DNA of 64,000 nt from Zygnema cylindricum (GCA_037447655.1 JBBHKE010001149.1:177505-241504); one strand, 5' to 3'. Positions 22,961 through 37,393 are shown, counted from the first letter of the stretch. The notes: generated from the letters alone by a model not told the origin. Numbers and translations: made by a program.

Positions 22961-25900
22961 TTAGTCCTCAATTTCATCTTCTTCCCCGTGCACATCACTC
23001 TTAAAGGATCCCTCCAAAGAGTTAATTAGAGCCCCTCCCTCTACACTTCGGCTACAAGAAGACTGCCCATCAAAGCTATGTTCCGTTCGAACCTGAAGCT
23101 CCCCATTGTTTGCTGCTGTAACTTGTATAGCTGCGTTATATATGGAAAAATGTTTTATTATTTCATGGAATGGAGCAAGTTCTGTGGCTAGTGTGCTCCA
23201 GTGCGTAAGTCCACCTGTTAACCCAAGGCCATTTTGAATGCAGACTGGAGAGCTCATCTCCGCCTGCGCAAAAAAGGGGAAACAGAATTAATTGAAGGAA
23301 TATATTCCAGCATCAAATTTATAAGCTAAAAATTAGTAGTAAAGCTTCCTCCCTTTGCCCTCCTTGAAAAAAAATGTGTAACTCACAGCTTTTAGCTGTT
23401 GCCCTCGTTCAATATGCCACAGGTGAGGAGCGCGGAATTGACGAAACCTGGGTGAATATGCCCCGTTGAAAAGCCATAGTCAAGCAAAATAACCTTCCTC
23501 TCCACACCAATTTCCAATTGATTCAGAATCATTGCATAAATCTCCATCGGTTGGGCAAATAGAAACCTTATTCACATAACCCAGCCGTCCTCATATAGCC
23601 CCATTCGTCATGCTGTTCATCCACATCGCAAAAGTCAAGAAGGACAACAAGAAAGCAGAGGCGAAGGAAGATGAGAAAGGAAGACGAGAAGAAAGATGAG
23701 ACAGAAGAGGAGAAGAAAGATGAGACACAGAAGAGGAGAAGAAAAATGAGAAGGAAGTGGTGTTTCGCACATATGCACCTTCTCGGCGCCGGATGTGTTA
23801 TGGCAAAGAGAGATCCCCGGGCTGCAACAGAGCTTGCTGCAGCAACTGCAATCCGAAAAGTCTCCACCTCTGTATGGTCATCCACAGTATTCCCCACAGG
23901 TAACAGCAATTTACCGCTGAGGCCTTGAAGAAAATCACAGTCACTGAGATAAGCTTCTGTTTTCGCAGCATCTTCGATAGCGTCGTCGTCCACGAAATCA
24001 AGTACTGCACACGACTAAGGATAACTGAAGTCAGGAAGAGGGAAGGAACTCTGAGTCTGTAGTCTTAGCCATTTTATTGATGCCTTCAGCCACCAGTGTT
24101 GTCCGGTTATTAGCTATAGTCAAGAACAGTGAAAAACAGGTTTCTCGATGTAAATTACATCCGCATAACTCTCCCCAAAAAGCCATTTGGTTTATTCAAA
24201 TTCAGCCTAACTCTAAGTCAAAAATTAGCTTGTAACAAACAAAAGGGAGCCGTGGATCTAAAACATCGGCAAGGTTATCCTAAGAAGAAACAAAAAACTG
24301 CTAAAAAAGGCTCACAGAATGTAAAAACGGCTACCATTTTCATACAGAAAGGACAATAAAGTGGAAGTTGTTATATGGGCATGGGCAAGTATGGCTTCGG
24401 GCTCCTCCATATCCAATGGGGCCCTCTGCAGTTCCTCTAGGATATTCAGAGAAGGTGAGGAGCCTGCTATTTCAAAAACATACAAGAACAATTCCAAACC
24501 ATCAGTGAGCGAAAACCTCATCAGAAAGGGAGCATTCTTCAAATCAACAATCGCAGGCATGTAAATACAATGAGTCGTTTAAAACAAAAAAACAACTTTT
24601 TGGGAGTCGATCTATATAGAGATCCATACTGTACAAAATAGTAGACTTCCCGATGGAGATGTCTATACATTGGTCACCACTGTTACCATGTCCCATACTA
24701 ATTTAGAGTCATATAGAGAGTAGGCCAACTTACCTTATTCCACACTACATAGAGTACTTAAAATTAGTGATAGGGGAATTACAACATGAAGCTTTATCAG
24801 CCAGTTAAAAAGCAAAAGACCGAAGTATTGATAAATATGCAAGGAAATACGACGAACGGTTATACATGAAAAAATACAATTTCGCGCAATTACTCTATTC
24901 ATACAAAACAGAGAGAAAATAGAAGGAACAACGAAATTACAAAGATCTGAAAAAAAAAAGATCCACATGCACGGCCATCATTTTACAATCGCCAGCGGGG
25001 AATGCTTATGTCCTTGAATATCCATTGACTGTTAAGGGTAAAATAATGAGTGTATTTTACTACTACTTAAAAATGCTTTCAGTTGCTGTACTATCATCGT
25101 ATAACCGAAGGTTATATGTTTACTAGCTTAGCATTGAAAAGGCGGCTAAATTTAGAATGTAATTCCCCTACAGCACACGCATAAAAGAAAGAAACCAAAT
25201 TCATAACTATTGTGGCCTGTATGACGTGCAGTGGTCAATGTCCACATCAAACAGTGTGGTTTACATGGCAGCTTAAGCCATATTGCAAAGAACATCGCCC
25301 ACAGTATAATGTGGTGCTGTATGCAACCAAAGCAAAGTTTTCAGTATCTCAAAGGCCAAACCGAAACAAGCAGTTCAACTGAATTGAAAAAGTTGAAACC
25401 GTTCAGGACAAAAACTTAAGGGAGAATCACGTACAGTTTGAAATAATATGATACAGACTAGGTTTCTTACGAGTTCGCCCGGGGTGTGGGGCATGTGGAC
25501 ACTGGCCCACAGAGCCAAATAAGGCGTTATGTCCCACACTTTGCAAGGTACCGCCCGGGCACCTCGGATTTTTAGGGTTATATGTTTAGGGTTTTTTATT
25601 GGTTGTGTTTTTTTTATATAAAAAACACACAAATGAGAAAAAAACCCTAAACATATTTATACACACGACGTCCGCGCGGCGCGGCGCATCGTAAAACGAA
25701 ATGAACGTGGGGCGATGTGGACGCGTCCGGTGCTTTGCCCCACATGTCCCACACGTTGTCTGTAGCGAATGCAAGGTTTAGTAAGGTTCCTATACAACAA
25801 TCACGTACCAGGATAACTATGCATCAGACTTAGCCAATACCACTTTCTTGGGCTTGAATTTCAGATCTTCCATATCCACATCAATAATTTTATAGCTTTT

Positions 25901-28900
25901 AATAGTAGTTCAAGCAAATGTAGTTTGTAGATTAGTTTAACAAGAACCTACCATAGACCAATTGGTGTTGAGAATATTACCCATAGAACTGAGAATAAGG
26001 TTTAATCTGAAAGTATGACATCAAACAGTAGGGATTTATTACAAGACCTACTATTGAATATCAGGACCTCCATGATATGCATATCAAATAAACACAAGGC
26101 CCGATACAAAAAGCTGACAGAACATTACGGAACAAATTGTGTACTAGGAAGAGCTTACCATTCTGATAAACAGCTTCCTCTAAGCGCTTATTATACAGTA
26201 TTTTTCCAAGGACATGGTATAGGTCAAGGATATCATCCGAAGAAAAACCGGGGAGCGTGACCAATGGTCTCATTCTGACTTCATGGGTACTGTCAATACC
26301 ACTCTGTACCACTTGCCCAAATTCTTTTGTCGCCTGCTGTTCAACTTTCCTTCGCTTTTGTTTCGTAGATACAGCTTCCCCTCCTGGATCCCAAGGAGGC
26401 TTTTCTTCTATTAATAGTTTTGGGCTGTTCCCCAGAGAAAGGAACTGAAGACTGCTGATTGCATGGCGAATATCTCCACCACTTTGGTCAGCCAATGCCT
26501 TAAGAGTTTCCTGAGAAAGATTCAGTTTCTCAGCTGTTGCAACTCTCATCAGTGCTTTCTTAAGAAGGCCAGGAGCAATGGGGTTAAATTCAATCTGCAA
26601 GTCAACCACAATAAACAGCTTGTTACTTACACAGACACAGAGGCATATAGAGTTGCTTGCTAAAATTTCTAGATACCAGAGGATAAGAGTCCGTTATTGT
26701 GCCACAGGGAAGCCGTAAATAGTTACACATTTTTTAAACAAACGACAAAATTTTGAAACATACAAAAGAACAACAACGGCCCCAGACATCAACAGGCACA
26801 TTAATGAACTCTAAGATGGCAGACCATCAAAATTGTTCCTGGCCATATGTCTTTTGCGGATGATTCCTGGTCTTTTTTTATCTTTTTTGATGATTTTTTA
26901 TACTTTTTGTCTTTTGCCAATTATTCTTGGTCTCTATGTGATGACTTCGATCTTTTTCCATTTTGCCGATGATATCTGGTGAGTTACGCGTTCTAGACCT
27001 GCCAATCCCTATCTCTCAACAAAACAACATCTCGCTCTCTCTAATTAGCAGGAATCATTGGTAAAAACCTTTTTGACACCTCCTCTCTCCAGGGCTTTTA
27101 GCAAGTAAGAGATTGTATCTCGGCTTCGATCACGACTTCCTTCTCTGTCAGCCACGTCAGAAATTATAATAATCGTCGGAAACCGCGAAAAATTCGCCAA
27201 ACGGAACATCAAGTCTGCAAGTTGTTGCTTCCGTTCAGCATCCCCAACCATCGGAAGGTCCTCAATTAGTAGAAATTTGATAGAATCTCGCGTTTCAGAC
27301 CTCCCCGCAGAGGAAGCTCCCTTTTTAATATTATCTCTAGCCGCAGTGGGAGATGGAGGGAATTGCACAGGCGTATTTTCATGCTTCCTTTTTTCCACCG
27401 CAGGAAAGCCCTTGTGCACCACTTGAGATTGCCCAAGGGCCAGAGATGGGTACTTCATGGACAAGAGCACAAAATCTTCGAAATCTCTAAGCTTAGAGGT
27501 GTAGGGGACACCTGGTACATCAAGCAATTGCCAAAGTAAGTGTCCCCACATTGTCGGCAATGACTAAGTCAAACATAATAAGCAATAAAATAGATGAAAA
27601 AAATTGGTTTTCTAAGGTGTAAAATGCGTCTGACAAACCCAGCCAAAACCAGATTGAAGCAACAACAGCTAAAACAGATCAGCTACCTTGAAATGAGCTT
27701 GAACCTGTTGGACGAACAAGAAAAAGTGCCATTCAAACTACAACAAAAGTACATTAGCTTAAAAGAACTCCAAAAACAAAGCAAATGTCCCCGCTTACCT
27801 GTTGCAGAATTATGAATATGTTCACTCCACAGCGTTGGGACAGGAGTATTCAACTCAAACAAGTTAACATTAAATTGCTTTGCAAGCACCTGCACCACTG
27901 CCTGCACCGTATCCATACCCTTGCTGTCACAAACAGGTGCTCCAGCTGCAAACTGAAAGAAAAAAAGATGGCAATTTTTCCACTTGGTCTTCGCTCTCTA
28001 TAACTTTCACCACCCAAGAGCCCAAATGAGTGGAATTCCCAGCAAATGTGTCCATACCTTGAGGTCGAGAAAGCAAAAGCAAAAAAAAATTGATGATGTC
28101 TGGACCTAAACAGAGCTCATATTTGAGAGAAAGAGCGGCTTACAGTTTTGCCTGCTCCTGCACTCCACCTCCAAAGCCACCAAGATTTGGAAAAGGCCCA
28201 CTTGCTTCTTACGTGCCTACTGTGGCTTATGAACAAAAAAGAAAGGCAAAACAGCATATAAAAAAACATCTTTCTCATACAGTGAGCCCTGGAAAGAACA
28301 CAATCAAGGAAAAGAAATGCACATATGTAGGTTAAGTACGACGTACCGTCTCCAACATAAAAGAAAGGAACTCTGATACTAAGTTTTCAGCAACCTACAC
28401 TCTTCAAAAAGTGATGTCCAAAGCCTTACCTGAAGGCCCTGTAAGGAGAAGGACTCTGTTGCCAACATGCACCTGCAACAACCATAAAACCACAAATCAG
28501 GAACTCAGGAAGGACTCAGGCAAAACACTTTCCAGTTTCACCGGCTGCATAAATACAAGATGGATGACCTGATAGAGCCAGCCAAAAGTTGAATCAAAGC
28601 ATGGAAAAAATCCCTGCATTGTTTGAGACAACTTTCCAAAAACTCAACTACAAGCTCACCCCTGCTCCATGCTGCACTTGTTGCTCAAACCATGACTTAA
28701 CCTCTTGAACCTGCATTCAACAACAACAACAACATAACAGAAGGAACAACATTAAATAAGAGAAAATGCAACTCTACTGCAGAAAACCATGCAAAAGAGA
28801 CCAGTCCAGTTCAAATTGAAACGCATTCGCAGGCAGAAACCATTTTCAATTACAGATAAGCTTGACAAAACCGATGAAATTCTATATACAGTGCCAGCCT

Positions 28901-31900
28901 GTGTCTAACACTAGATGTCATATGTTACAGAAAATAACATTCGATTTCAACTGTTGTATGATGAAAGCTTCCAAATTACACATATGCAGTATAATGCTGT
29001 TCAAAGAACCTTCCCCTTGTCACTTGCTAATAAAGGAGGGTCTTAAACGTCCATCCCTACAAATATTTTTTTCTCAGTAAAACTACACATCTTTCCTCAT
29101 TCTGGAACCTACAAAAACTTGGGAAAAACGTAAGGTGAAGTGAAAATAATTTCGCCCTCAACGTGTGCAATAACGAATTGGAAAAAGTTATTAAACTTCA
29201 GCTCACAACAATATTCCAAAAATAAACACTATCGCGCCTGTTACAAAAATTTCCTTTTCAAAACATCTTAAAAAACTTGCTCACAAAACAGAGAGATTTG
29301 AGCGCTCGCAAAAGCACACAAATTTGAAATGAAGACCTTATCCGTAGATAACGGGGATGCCTGATCACAGATGACACTACTTCCGGAACTTGCCATTAGC
29401 CAGCTAGTTTTTGCTTTTATCTGGAACACTACGAACACCTTACGGCTTTGGGCATATTGCCTTAAACGTTGAACCTGAGATTAACTGTTTTTCTAACGAA
29501 AAGAAGAGGTACTGGATATAAATATGAATCTGCTGCTGGTCTAGGCAACTCAACCTAGTGCCAAATCCTCGACCGTTGAAAATGGCCTGCATCATTTTAA
29601 ATAACATCCTAGTCTTGCCAGTGCCAATTGCAACGTCAAACTGTTTTTCCTCTATTATTTATGCACATCTCCCATGTCTAAAGACCCAAACAAATATCTC
29701 TGAAAATGTTTGCATTGGATTGCAGGGGTCATGATGGACTTGGGTCAGGATTTGTTTTTGGCCTGAAGTCTGTTATTAGTGTGAGTATATTTAAAGAGTC
29801 TAATTGTTCGTGATGTCGGAGGGGTTTTCAAAATTGTTGAATAATCGTTGGAGATGTTCTTGGGATGGCTTTGGGTCTAAAATTTAATTGATGGTATCTG
29901 TTATTATTCTTGGAGCCTTGAAGACAAAATGGAAAGTTGTCTGGCAAGTTACCAAATAACTGTCCAGAAATAAACTTAATTCTAGGTAAGTACTTCGTTA
30001 CCAGCTGGTCTTCCTTAACTCCGTTTTCTTTACCTTTTTCTCTTGGTTTCAAGTGCTTACAGCCATTACGGCCAAGGTTGCGGTGAGTGATGAAATTGAT
30101 CTATGTAAAAACCTTGTTCCTTTCTGTCATTATTATGTCGCTGTACAAATAACCAATTTGAGACTAAACTTGATTGTGATCCTGAAGCTGTGCTGGGAGT
30201 CTGATTCCCTTAATAAAAAGAACACATCAATTCCATGCTATGGAACAACTTCAGCCTGGAGTGAACAACATCTACACGTCTACCTGAAGCTTTGGAAAAA
30301 AAAACAAAAAAAGTGAAATCGCTTCGCAAAACTCGAAACTGTACGCCACACTAACAGCCCCAATTATATGCATTTGAAGAACTGTAAACCAGGATGCTAA
30401 AGACATTGCAAACTTAAGCCTCACCAAAAGCTTCTTTAACAAAAACATAGCTTCCAATGCTAATTTTAGTGATGTAATTTCCTAGGTCAATACTTTCCAA
30501 AGTTCCTTGCCCCCTCTTTCACATATCTCTTCGGGACTCAACATTAATGCAGCCAGATGTACCCTAAGAATTGTTGCCTGCTGTCGTCAATATGAACAGA
30601 GCACTTCAGTTGAATCTTAAACTTCAGGCTTTACATACGCCATAAAGTTTCCTGAATTTGTTTCTCAGGTCTTGCGCTTTCATAGGTAAAAAAAAATTTG
30701 AAGTGTGCACAGTTCACCTACACCAAATAGTAATAATGATTTAACAAAAATCCGTACATCATCGCATACGTCCGCTGTGTTTTCATTGGTTTCCAATCTG
30801 CCACGAGCAGAGGCTTGTACTGCTAACTTTCATTATACAGCCACCTGATATATCAGCAAGTATATTCTCACATACATTTTTTTTGGCATGGTTTGGTCAT
30901 GTGTTGGTCATGTCAATTCGATATTAGATCAAATAGCAGGTAACATGACCAAAAGATAACCAAAACATGAGGAAAGCATGCTTGTGGAAATATGCCTGTG
31001 GACGGGATGCTAGGGGGGTGCTTCCTTGAGAGACTAAGCACGAACCTTTTTCTTGTGCAACCCCAACTCTGCCTCGAATACGGGTGCATACTTGTCCACC
31101 CACAACATGCTCTCTGTACAGTGTGGAAGTCGCGTCTGTTTGGTACCTCCGTGAACTGGACAAAATGTTCAGGAAAATCAACCACATTATTATAATTCTT
31201 TGAGGCGATTGTGATTACAAGCCCATTGCTAAGCTTTTCTAACCAGGAACCAAAAGAAAGTTCAGGTAGTCATTGAGGCGAGCTGTCGACGACAAAAAAA
31301 ACCAATTGATGTACCTTGAGAAATTTTAGCATGTGATTGCGGTTCACGCGAATCACTAATCCTGTCTGCAAAAGATGCTGGAGACTGCGTTGAGATGAAT
31401 CCATGTACTGTCAAAGGAGGTTTTCCCATGACAACAACATTGCCATAAGTACCAGAATCTGCAAGGAGACAAACATAACAAGCTTTTCAACAGCTTTCTT
31501 TTGACTATTATTGAAACACCGTGTCCCTTCTAAAACGATTCTCAGACGTGTTAGCCATATCACAACGTTTACAAAAAATCTATACTTTACATGAAAATCA
31601 ACGTTAAGGATGGAAAGCCTCAGCCTGCCTAATAATGCTCTTCAGCCGAGAGCTTACTATATCTTCCTGTGCTCCGTGACTTTGAAATTTCTTCAACATT
31701 TGTCGCCAAGGGACTTCCAAGAGTGACCTGCAACGTCCAAAACTTGGTATCGTCAGAATGCTCCTAATATAGCTTCAGGCGAATTACAATTGTTTCCAGA
31801 AAAACATAAACAGGTCCTCAGATAAACATCCCGGTAAAAGGACAATATTTTAGTGTAAACCGACAATATTTTACTGTAAACCTACTTACCTTCTGCAAAG

Positions 31901-32018
31901 AGTTTTCCCTACTGGTTTCCTCGCCTCTCTGACATGACCTAACATCTTTTGAAGGCATTGCGTCATCATCTTCGTCGTCTGATGACAGCACTACCCTGAC
32001 CTTCTGTCTCTTCTTCAT
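22961..32018 (-). CDS. RAD17: RAD17 checkpoint clamp loader
   Basis: Loads the 9-1-1 clamp at damaged DNA. Fourteen exons on the minus strand: 32018-31890, 31727-31658, 31458-31315, 31113-31046, 28710-28660, 28472-28430, 28157-28144 (14-nt microexon), 27901-27799, 27511-27069, 26594-26159, 24463-24335, 24004-23779, 23447-23387, 23263-22961. They total 2220 nt = 739 aa, phases consistent throughout. Motifs are LWVDKYAP, HKKKVQEVKSWFE, Walker A GPSGAGKT (166-173), ELNTPVPTLWSEHIHN, YTSKLRDFEDFV and Walker B LLIEDLP (288-294). Further on come IEFNPIAPGLLKKAL, SGGDIRHAISSLQF, KILYNKRLEEAVYQNG and ENVLDFVDDDAIEDA. The N terminus is basic then acidic (SSDDEDDD). Donors at exon 4 (GTTCGT) and exon 9 (GTTTTT) are weak. 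Intron 4 is 2.3 kb, others under 1.7 kb. Confidence 0.93.
25480..25760. repeat. GC-rich inverted-repeat insert in RAD17 intron
   Basis: The AT-rich 1.7-kb intron is broken by a GC-rich block. Its edges are GTGTGGGGCATGTGGACA (25487) and, inverted, CCCCACATGTCCCACAC (25738). In the middle, 25578-25655 is an imperfect palindrome (TATGTTTAGGGTTTTTT against AAAAAACCCTAAACATA). A MITE-like foldback is the best guess; the boundaries are unsure. Confidence 0.4.
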
Positions 32019-32870
32019 AGCTCAGTAGCGGTGAATAAAACAAATACAAAATGCTCAAAGTTCTAGGCAGCTTAACCTTCGTCAGAGGTTCAGATTGACA
32101 CAACTTCACCGACAAACATTAGATCCATGTTCTACGAAAATTTTCAATGCAAATGCGAAACGCGTAAGCCATGGCAGTTTCGTTTCAATGTTTCTGTCGC
32201 CGCCTAACCCTCTAACGACAAAAATGCGAACTTGTGTACGGTAAATGAAATCCTTCCTTGGACTTTACGCCAATATCGTACCTGATTGGTAACCAGCTGA
32301 TTTTGATTGCAAAACGGGATTTCGAGGCAAGCTTTGTAACCATATATCAAAGCTTCGAAAATTACTCGATGCGTATTATACGTGATTTTAGTGCCATATG
32401 CTTATAATACGGTGCTGTCAAACATAGCGTTTGGCCGTTTGCAAGAGTTTTGGCACTTTTGATCTGTGTTTTGGGGCAAGCTCGAACCGTCAATAAAACG
32501 AGCGTGAATTGCTCACACTGCAGCATAGTACAGTACAGTACAGTACATTACAGTACCTTACTGTACTTTACAGTTCCATAGATTTTCGACGCACGAAAGA
32601 CACCATGAGATGTCCAGTATGGAAAATGCTCGAACGTTTTGCAATGCGCACTGAATCCTACTAGAATCCGCAAATTTGGATTCTAAAGCTTGGATCGCTC
32701 GGAGAAGTTTCAAAAGAGTCCCAGATGACTGGTGCTCACAGCTTGGCATCTACAGATTCTTCATCCATAAGAGCTTCTGTATTTCTGTAAGCGAGGAAGA
32801 ATGTGGTTAATTTCCGCAACTCTATCTTAGTTGCTTTCTTCATCCATCTTGTGCTGAATAATATACTGCC
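32019..32870. promoter_or_regulatory. Bidirectional promoter region, RAD17 (-) / kinase (+)
   Basis: Only 852 bp separate the two divergent start codons. The region holds AATACGGTGCT (32407), the 30-nt motif at 32436-32465 nearly identical to one upstream of NAC/ABCG, and a run of five TACAGTAC-type units at about 32526-32573. No ORF with coding character is present. Confidence 0.5.
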
Positions 32871-35800
32871 ATGTGGCGGTTACGGACAAACCAGGGAGGA
32901 AGGGAGCAAGGACCTTTGGAGGGAAGAAGCATTGAGGTAGACAAGTTAAGGCTTCAGGTGACTAAAACCATAGCGCAAGGAGGCTTTTCATTTGTTTATT
33001 TAACAAAATGTTCTCAGACAGGGAAGATGTACGCTTTGAAACATGTGAGGTGTAATGATGACGACGGAATCGCTGTGATGAAGAAGGAGATTAACGTCAT
33101 GTTGAGTTTGCGCTCCCATCCGAATGTCGTGACATTACATGCTCATAGCAAGCTGAAATCTGGAAGCTGGACAGAGTTTTTCCTGGCTATGGATTATTGT
33201 GAGAAGACGCTGGTAAATTTGTTGGAAAGCAGAGGACAATCTTTCTATGAAGAAAAGCAGCTTCTTCTTATTTTTCGCGAAGTCTGTAATGGCATCTATG
33301 CCATGCATTCTCGAAATGTTCCAATCGCTCACAGGTGTGACTATAATTGTCCAAGTATTGTGTTTCTTTTTTTTTTCTCTTAGTGCATTCCAATTGGTGA
33401 CAATTTTGCATGATCCAGGCCGCCATTATCATTTTTGTAATGTCAGCAATGTAAATCTGCGTTAACGTGCCGATTTTCAACGGCATTTTTTGTACTCCTG
33501 TTGCTTGCATTATCCTGGTCTGTTTTTTTTAAATAATATTTTTTAGGAAAAAAAAAATTCAGGTCTTCAACAGACTCTCTTGGTTAGTATGCATCAGCAG
33601 AACTCAGTCACTTCATATGCTTTGCATTAATCTTAGTGGAAATAGGGACATTTGATTTTATTTTTTTGGTCTTCTGTCTGAATGACGGAGTGTTGTCGTC
33701 AGGCCATTGCTCTAAAAATCTAGTTTCTGTTTGCGGGGCCTTCCAAAATAGGGACTTAAAGCCAGAAAACATCCTTCTTGGAGGTGATGGTCATTGGAAG
33801 CTTTGTGACTTTGGGAGCACTTCAACTACTCACAAGCGCTTCGAAAGGGCAGATGAAATGGGCAGGGAGGAGGATGTCATTCGAAAGCACACTACTCCAG
33901 CGTATCGGGCGCCAGAGGTGATTTTTGTTTACCCTGAAAACATAAACAGTGGTTCCCGGGACCAATTGGTGATCTTAGTTTACGAGGAGGATCATGTAAG
34001 TCATCTGAAGGAGGCTATCCAGAGACACTCATCCATATATTTTACGTTTTTACGTTTTTGTATGCCTTCTAATAGCAGATTTGCAGGTTTATCTCGCATG
34101 ATTTCTTAAATGATTGACTCAGCGCACTGGCCTATGCAACTATGACCTGGCTTACGTCGCTCATAGTTCAGTAAATCGATCAGGTCATGTATATGTTTGA
34201 ACAGTACCGCGGTTGCCTAATTGAAGCCCACATTTGTTGGCCGGTGGCCGGATGCCAGATGTGGGACCTTTATTCACGAGACGTCATCAGTGAAAAGGTC
34301 GATATATGGGTATGTTCTTCTCCTGTTGTCCTGAGTGATAAAAGATGCATGAACTATTCCTGTCTCACTTCCTGCTGATTTACAAACAGTTAATGTATCC
34401 AGGCAAGATATTTCCTGCTGCAAACGTTGTGAACCCAGTCATTAGGTGGTTGAAATAATTGTCAGAATCTGGATGTATCTTTTGTGAACTGCACAAAGTA
34501 GTGCCGAGAAGATTTCCTTGTGAGGTCGACAACTGTTTGTTGAGAACTAGATTGCCTATACAGTCTTCTTTTTCTCTAATTGCTTTCAAATCGCCTGATC
34601 CGTGACCCAGTTTTTTTGGTATAAGATTAACGGCATTGCACTGAAAAGAGTTGTCTGATCATTATCTACCACATAACTCTTTGGTGGCCTTCAGTTATGG
34701 TTTCGTGATACATTTGTGACCTTGCTTTGGTTCCTAGGCTGATATGAAGAAAGTCCAATTTCTTCTTTCAGCCTCTTGAAAGAATTTTCGTTTCGCATTC
34801 ATGTAAGCAAGCGTATAGTCTAATGTGGAGCATTGAAGCTTCGTTCGACTGTGGCAGGCGCTTGGATGCTTGTTGTACAGGCTGGCTTATTTGAAGTTAT
34901 GTTTTGATGGGGACTCCAAGCTACAAATATTGAATGGCAATTACCGCATCCCAGAATCCCCACAGTACAGCACTGGACTTCTAAACCTTATTGAGAAGAT
35001 GCTTACAGCTGACCCGGAAAAGCGGCCTGACATCACACAGGTCTGCTACACTCTAATTCAAATGAATATTTTTTTGATCCAAAATTGCATATTACTGTTA
35101 ATATCATACTTTAGTTAAGTGGCCCGTAATGAGTCAGGTGCCAAAACATGATTTAGTGTAATTTATTCTAATAAAGTGTTAACTCTATAATCCACTAACT
35201 CAGATAGCAATGGGCATTGTACTATTTTAGCACAACCTTTCTTCAGGGGTGGGAATTTGTCTTTATTGCAGTCAAACAGCACTGTTGTTGGCTTGAAGAT
35301 TTGGGTCATGAAGTACAGACAATGTTTGGTTACAATAATTTTTTGTTGAATGTTTATCTTTGTCGCATAGAAGGCAGTTTGTTAACGTCCCCTGTTTGTG
35401 TGTGTTTACATCTTATCATGGTTGCTTATGTTTAACTCGTGGCTTCATGTAGGTGTGGCGTGATGTAAACAATCTTCTTCCAAGTAATGTGAGGAAAACG
35501 CAACCAGATCAGTTGCCCACGTCTTCTGAGACCCATAATACAAGTAAGTTGTGAAGTCAGCTACAAATCAACACCGAAATTGAGCCAACTACATGGCTGT
35601 ATGTGTGAGACAATTGCTGTGCTCCTCGGCAAGCTTTTAATTTCACATTCTTAAATTGTTTTTAATACGTTTTAGGCCCTTCAATTTTTCTTGGGTTTCA
35701 TATTCAGGGGATTTCCCAGGTAGTCTATTTGAAGGTGTTCGGTACACTGGTCTCATCAGATGTTCATTGGGTATCACGAGGTTGGCATCTTAAGGTTGAA

Positions 35801-37393
35801 CCTTTTCTTAAAGTGCGTCAGAAATAACTATCACAGACTTTTTGATATTGTCATTATCAGGCTCCTCGCTTAGTCATCTGTGAGCATGTAAGTGATAAAG
35901 TTCGGAAATTCAGAAGACTCCTATATTTTATCTCGGCAGTGAAGCACAGACTTACTCCAAGGGTCCATTATCTCTTCTTTCTATCTGTACTTATGTTCCC
36001 GTCTCGTCAATGATTATTCTGATGGCTTATGTAGAGACGTTTCTATTGCGCTTATTTAAAATTCACCTTTTGCTCCTGTTTACCTGTTGCTCCTATTCAC
36101 CTGCTGTCTGTCTGTCCCTCTTCTTTTATTGCAGAACCGAAGTCCCGACAGCCGTCTTCCACAGATCAAAATCTCCATAGAAGCTCAACTGGAAGTCAGG
36201 CCCGATCTCCTGCTCTGTCTCCTGAAAAGGGCCATTCTACACAGTCTCTCTCACCGCCGAATTCTCAAAGGCATACTGGTAACGGATCCTTCTGGGCCTC
36301 ACAGTTTGGCCAACAACCCCATTCTCAATATGAGGCCAGTCCTCCCTCCACCTCCCCGTTTCAGCCTGGGTCCCCTCTGAGTCCTCGATCCACAGTAGAG
36401 GTTAAGTTACAGAGCAGTCCAAAGCACCGCAGTTGTCTGGATGTCGGGGAGGCAGTGTCGACAGGAAAACCGAATGGTGATTTTTTTAGTACTAATACAT
36501 TGCCAAGTTTACGAGGCAGAGGACTTAGTAAAGTGGAAAGTACCGCTGAAAGGGAGAGCCCTGTAGCATTGTCAGACTTTTTTAGTGGAGGATATCCGGG
36601 TGATGTACAAAAACCAAGTATGACTGAAAGGCCCAAGGATTCTAAATTAGATGAGATTATGAGTCTGAGTTTAAGCCCTCGCGGTTCTTTCAAAAAACAA
36701 ACAGCATTCAACGTTGATGAGGAAGCGAGTGGACTCAGAGAGCAGGTGAAAAAACTGCAACAAGAGAAAGCAGATCTCGCTGCAAGATGTGAGACTCTAG
36801 GTGGGATGGTAAGAACACAACGAAAAGAAATACTTGAATTGAAAGCGGCCTTGGAAAGGGCAAATAGCGAGGAGAAAGGTTTCGGAAATCCTCAGCGAGA
36901 GACCGATTCTAGTCCTCAGAAAGGTTCGAGTTCTCAACTGACTAAGGAAGGTCAGCAGATATCTGAAGAAACTGGTTCGCGAATTTTTTTACCAAATGCG
37001 CATTCTTTCGAGGTTCCTTCATTTGCTGATAAGGAACCTCCAGGAATTACGTCAAACAGTTTCAAGACCGCAGGCCCAGTAGGATGGCAGCCATTTGAAG
37101 AGTTGGGAAAGGAACGGAACTCAACCAATAATGGCCATTTTTTGGTCGACGATAATGCTCCAGACGCTGATCAGAATAAAGCAGCAAATCAGCACACTTG
37201 GGCAGCTTTTGAGACCTTGAACGGAACGACAAAATCGGATAATCAGAATGGTGTTGCTCACCGAACTTCCTCTCATGCTATTCCTACTCCAAAATGGGAA
37301 AGCATTTCGGTAAAAGACGGAAAAACTAGTAGGGATGTAAAAGCAAAACATGGAGGTCGCAGCAGTCAACCATCAGGGTGGGCCGGGTTCTAG
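32871..37393 (+). CDS. AAK1/NAK-family serine/threonine kinase
   Basis: Six exons: 32871-33334, 33752-33917, 34259-34309, 34858-35040, 35453-35543, 36135-37393; 2214 nt = 737 aa. The kinase domain is at about residues 28-300: glycine loop IAQGGFSFVY, Lys57 in YALKHV, HRDLKPEN (154-161), CDFGS with Asp174, and APEVMWDLYSRDVISEKVDI. ALGCLLYRLAYLKLCFDGDS and DPEKRPDITQVW follow. HTTPAYRAPE and the SKLQILNGNYRIP block are typical of the AAK1/BIKE/GAK group, which phosphorylates clathrin adaptors in animals and yeast. The C-terminal half is Ser/Pro/Gln-rich with a coiled coil (SGLREQVKKLQQEKADLAAR) and ends in PSGWAGF. A role in endocytic trafficking is inferred from the family. The HRD region is split by an intron after HR. 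Confidence 0.92.

Noticed and set aside
27799-27945. RAD17 exon extended to the acceptor at 27945
   Set aside because: It keeps the frame but removes GKT from the P-loop; the microexon plus the acceptor at 27901 restores the canonical motif and segment length.
30913-31187. 90-aa and 87-aa minus ORFs over RAD17 exon 4
   Set aside because: Shadow frames; the real exon is 31046-31113 in the third frame (LWVDKYAP).
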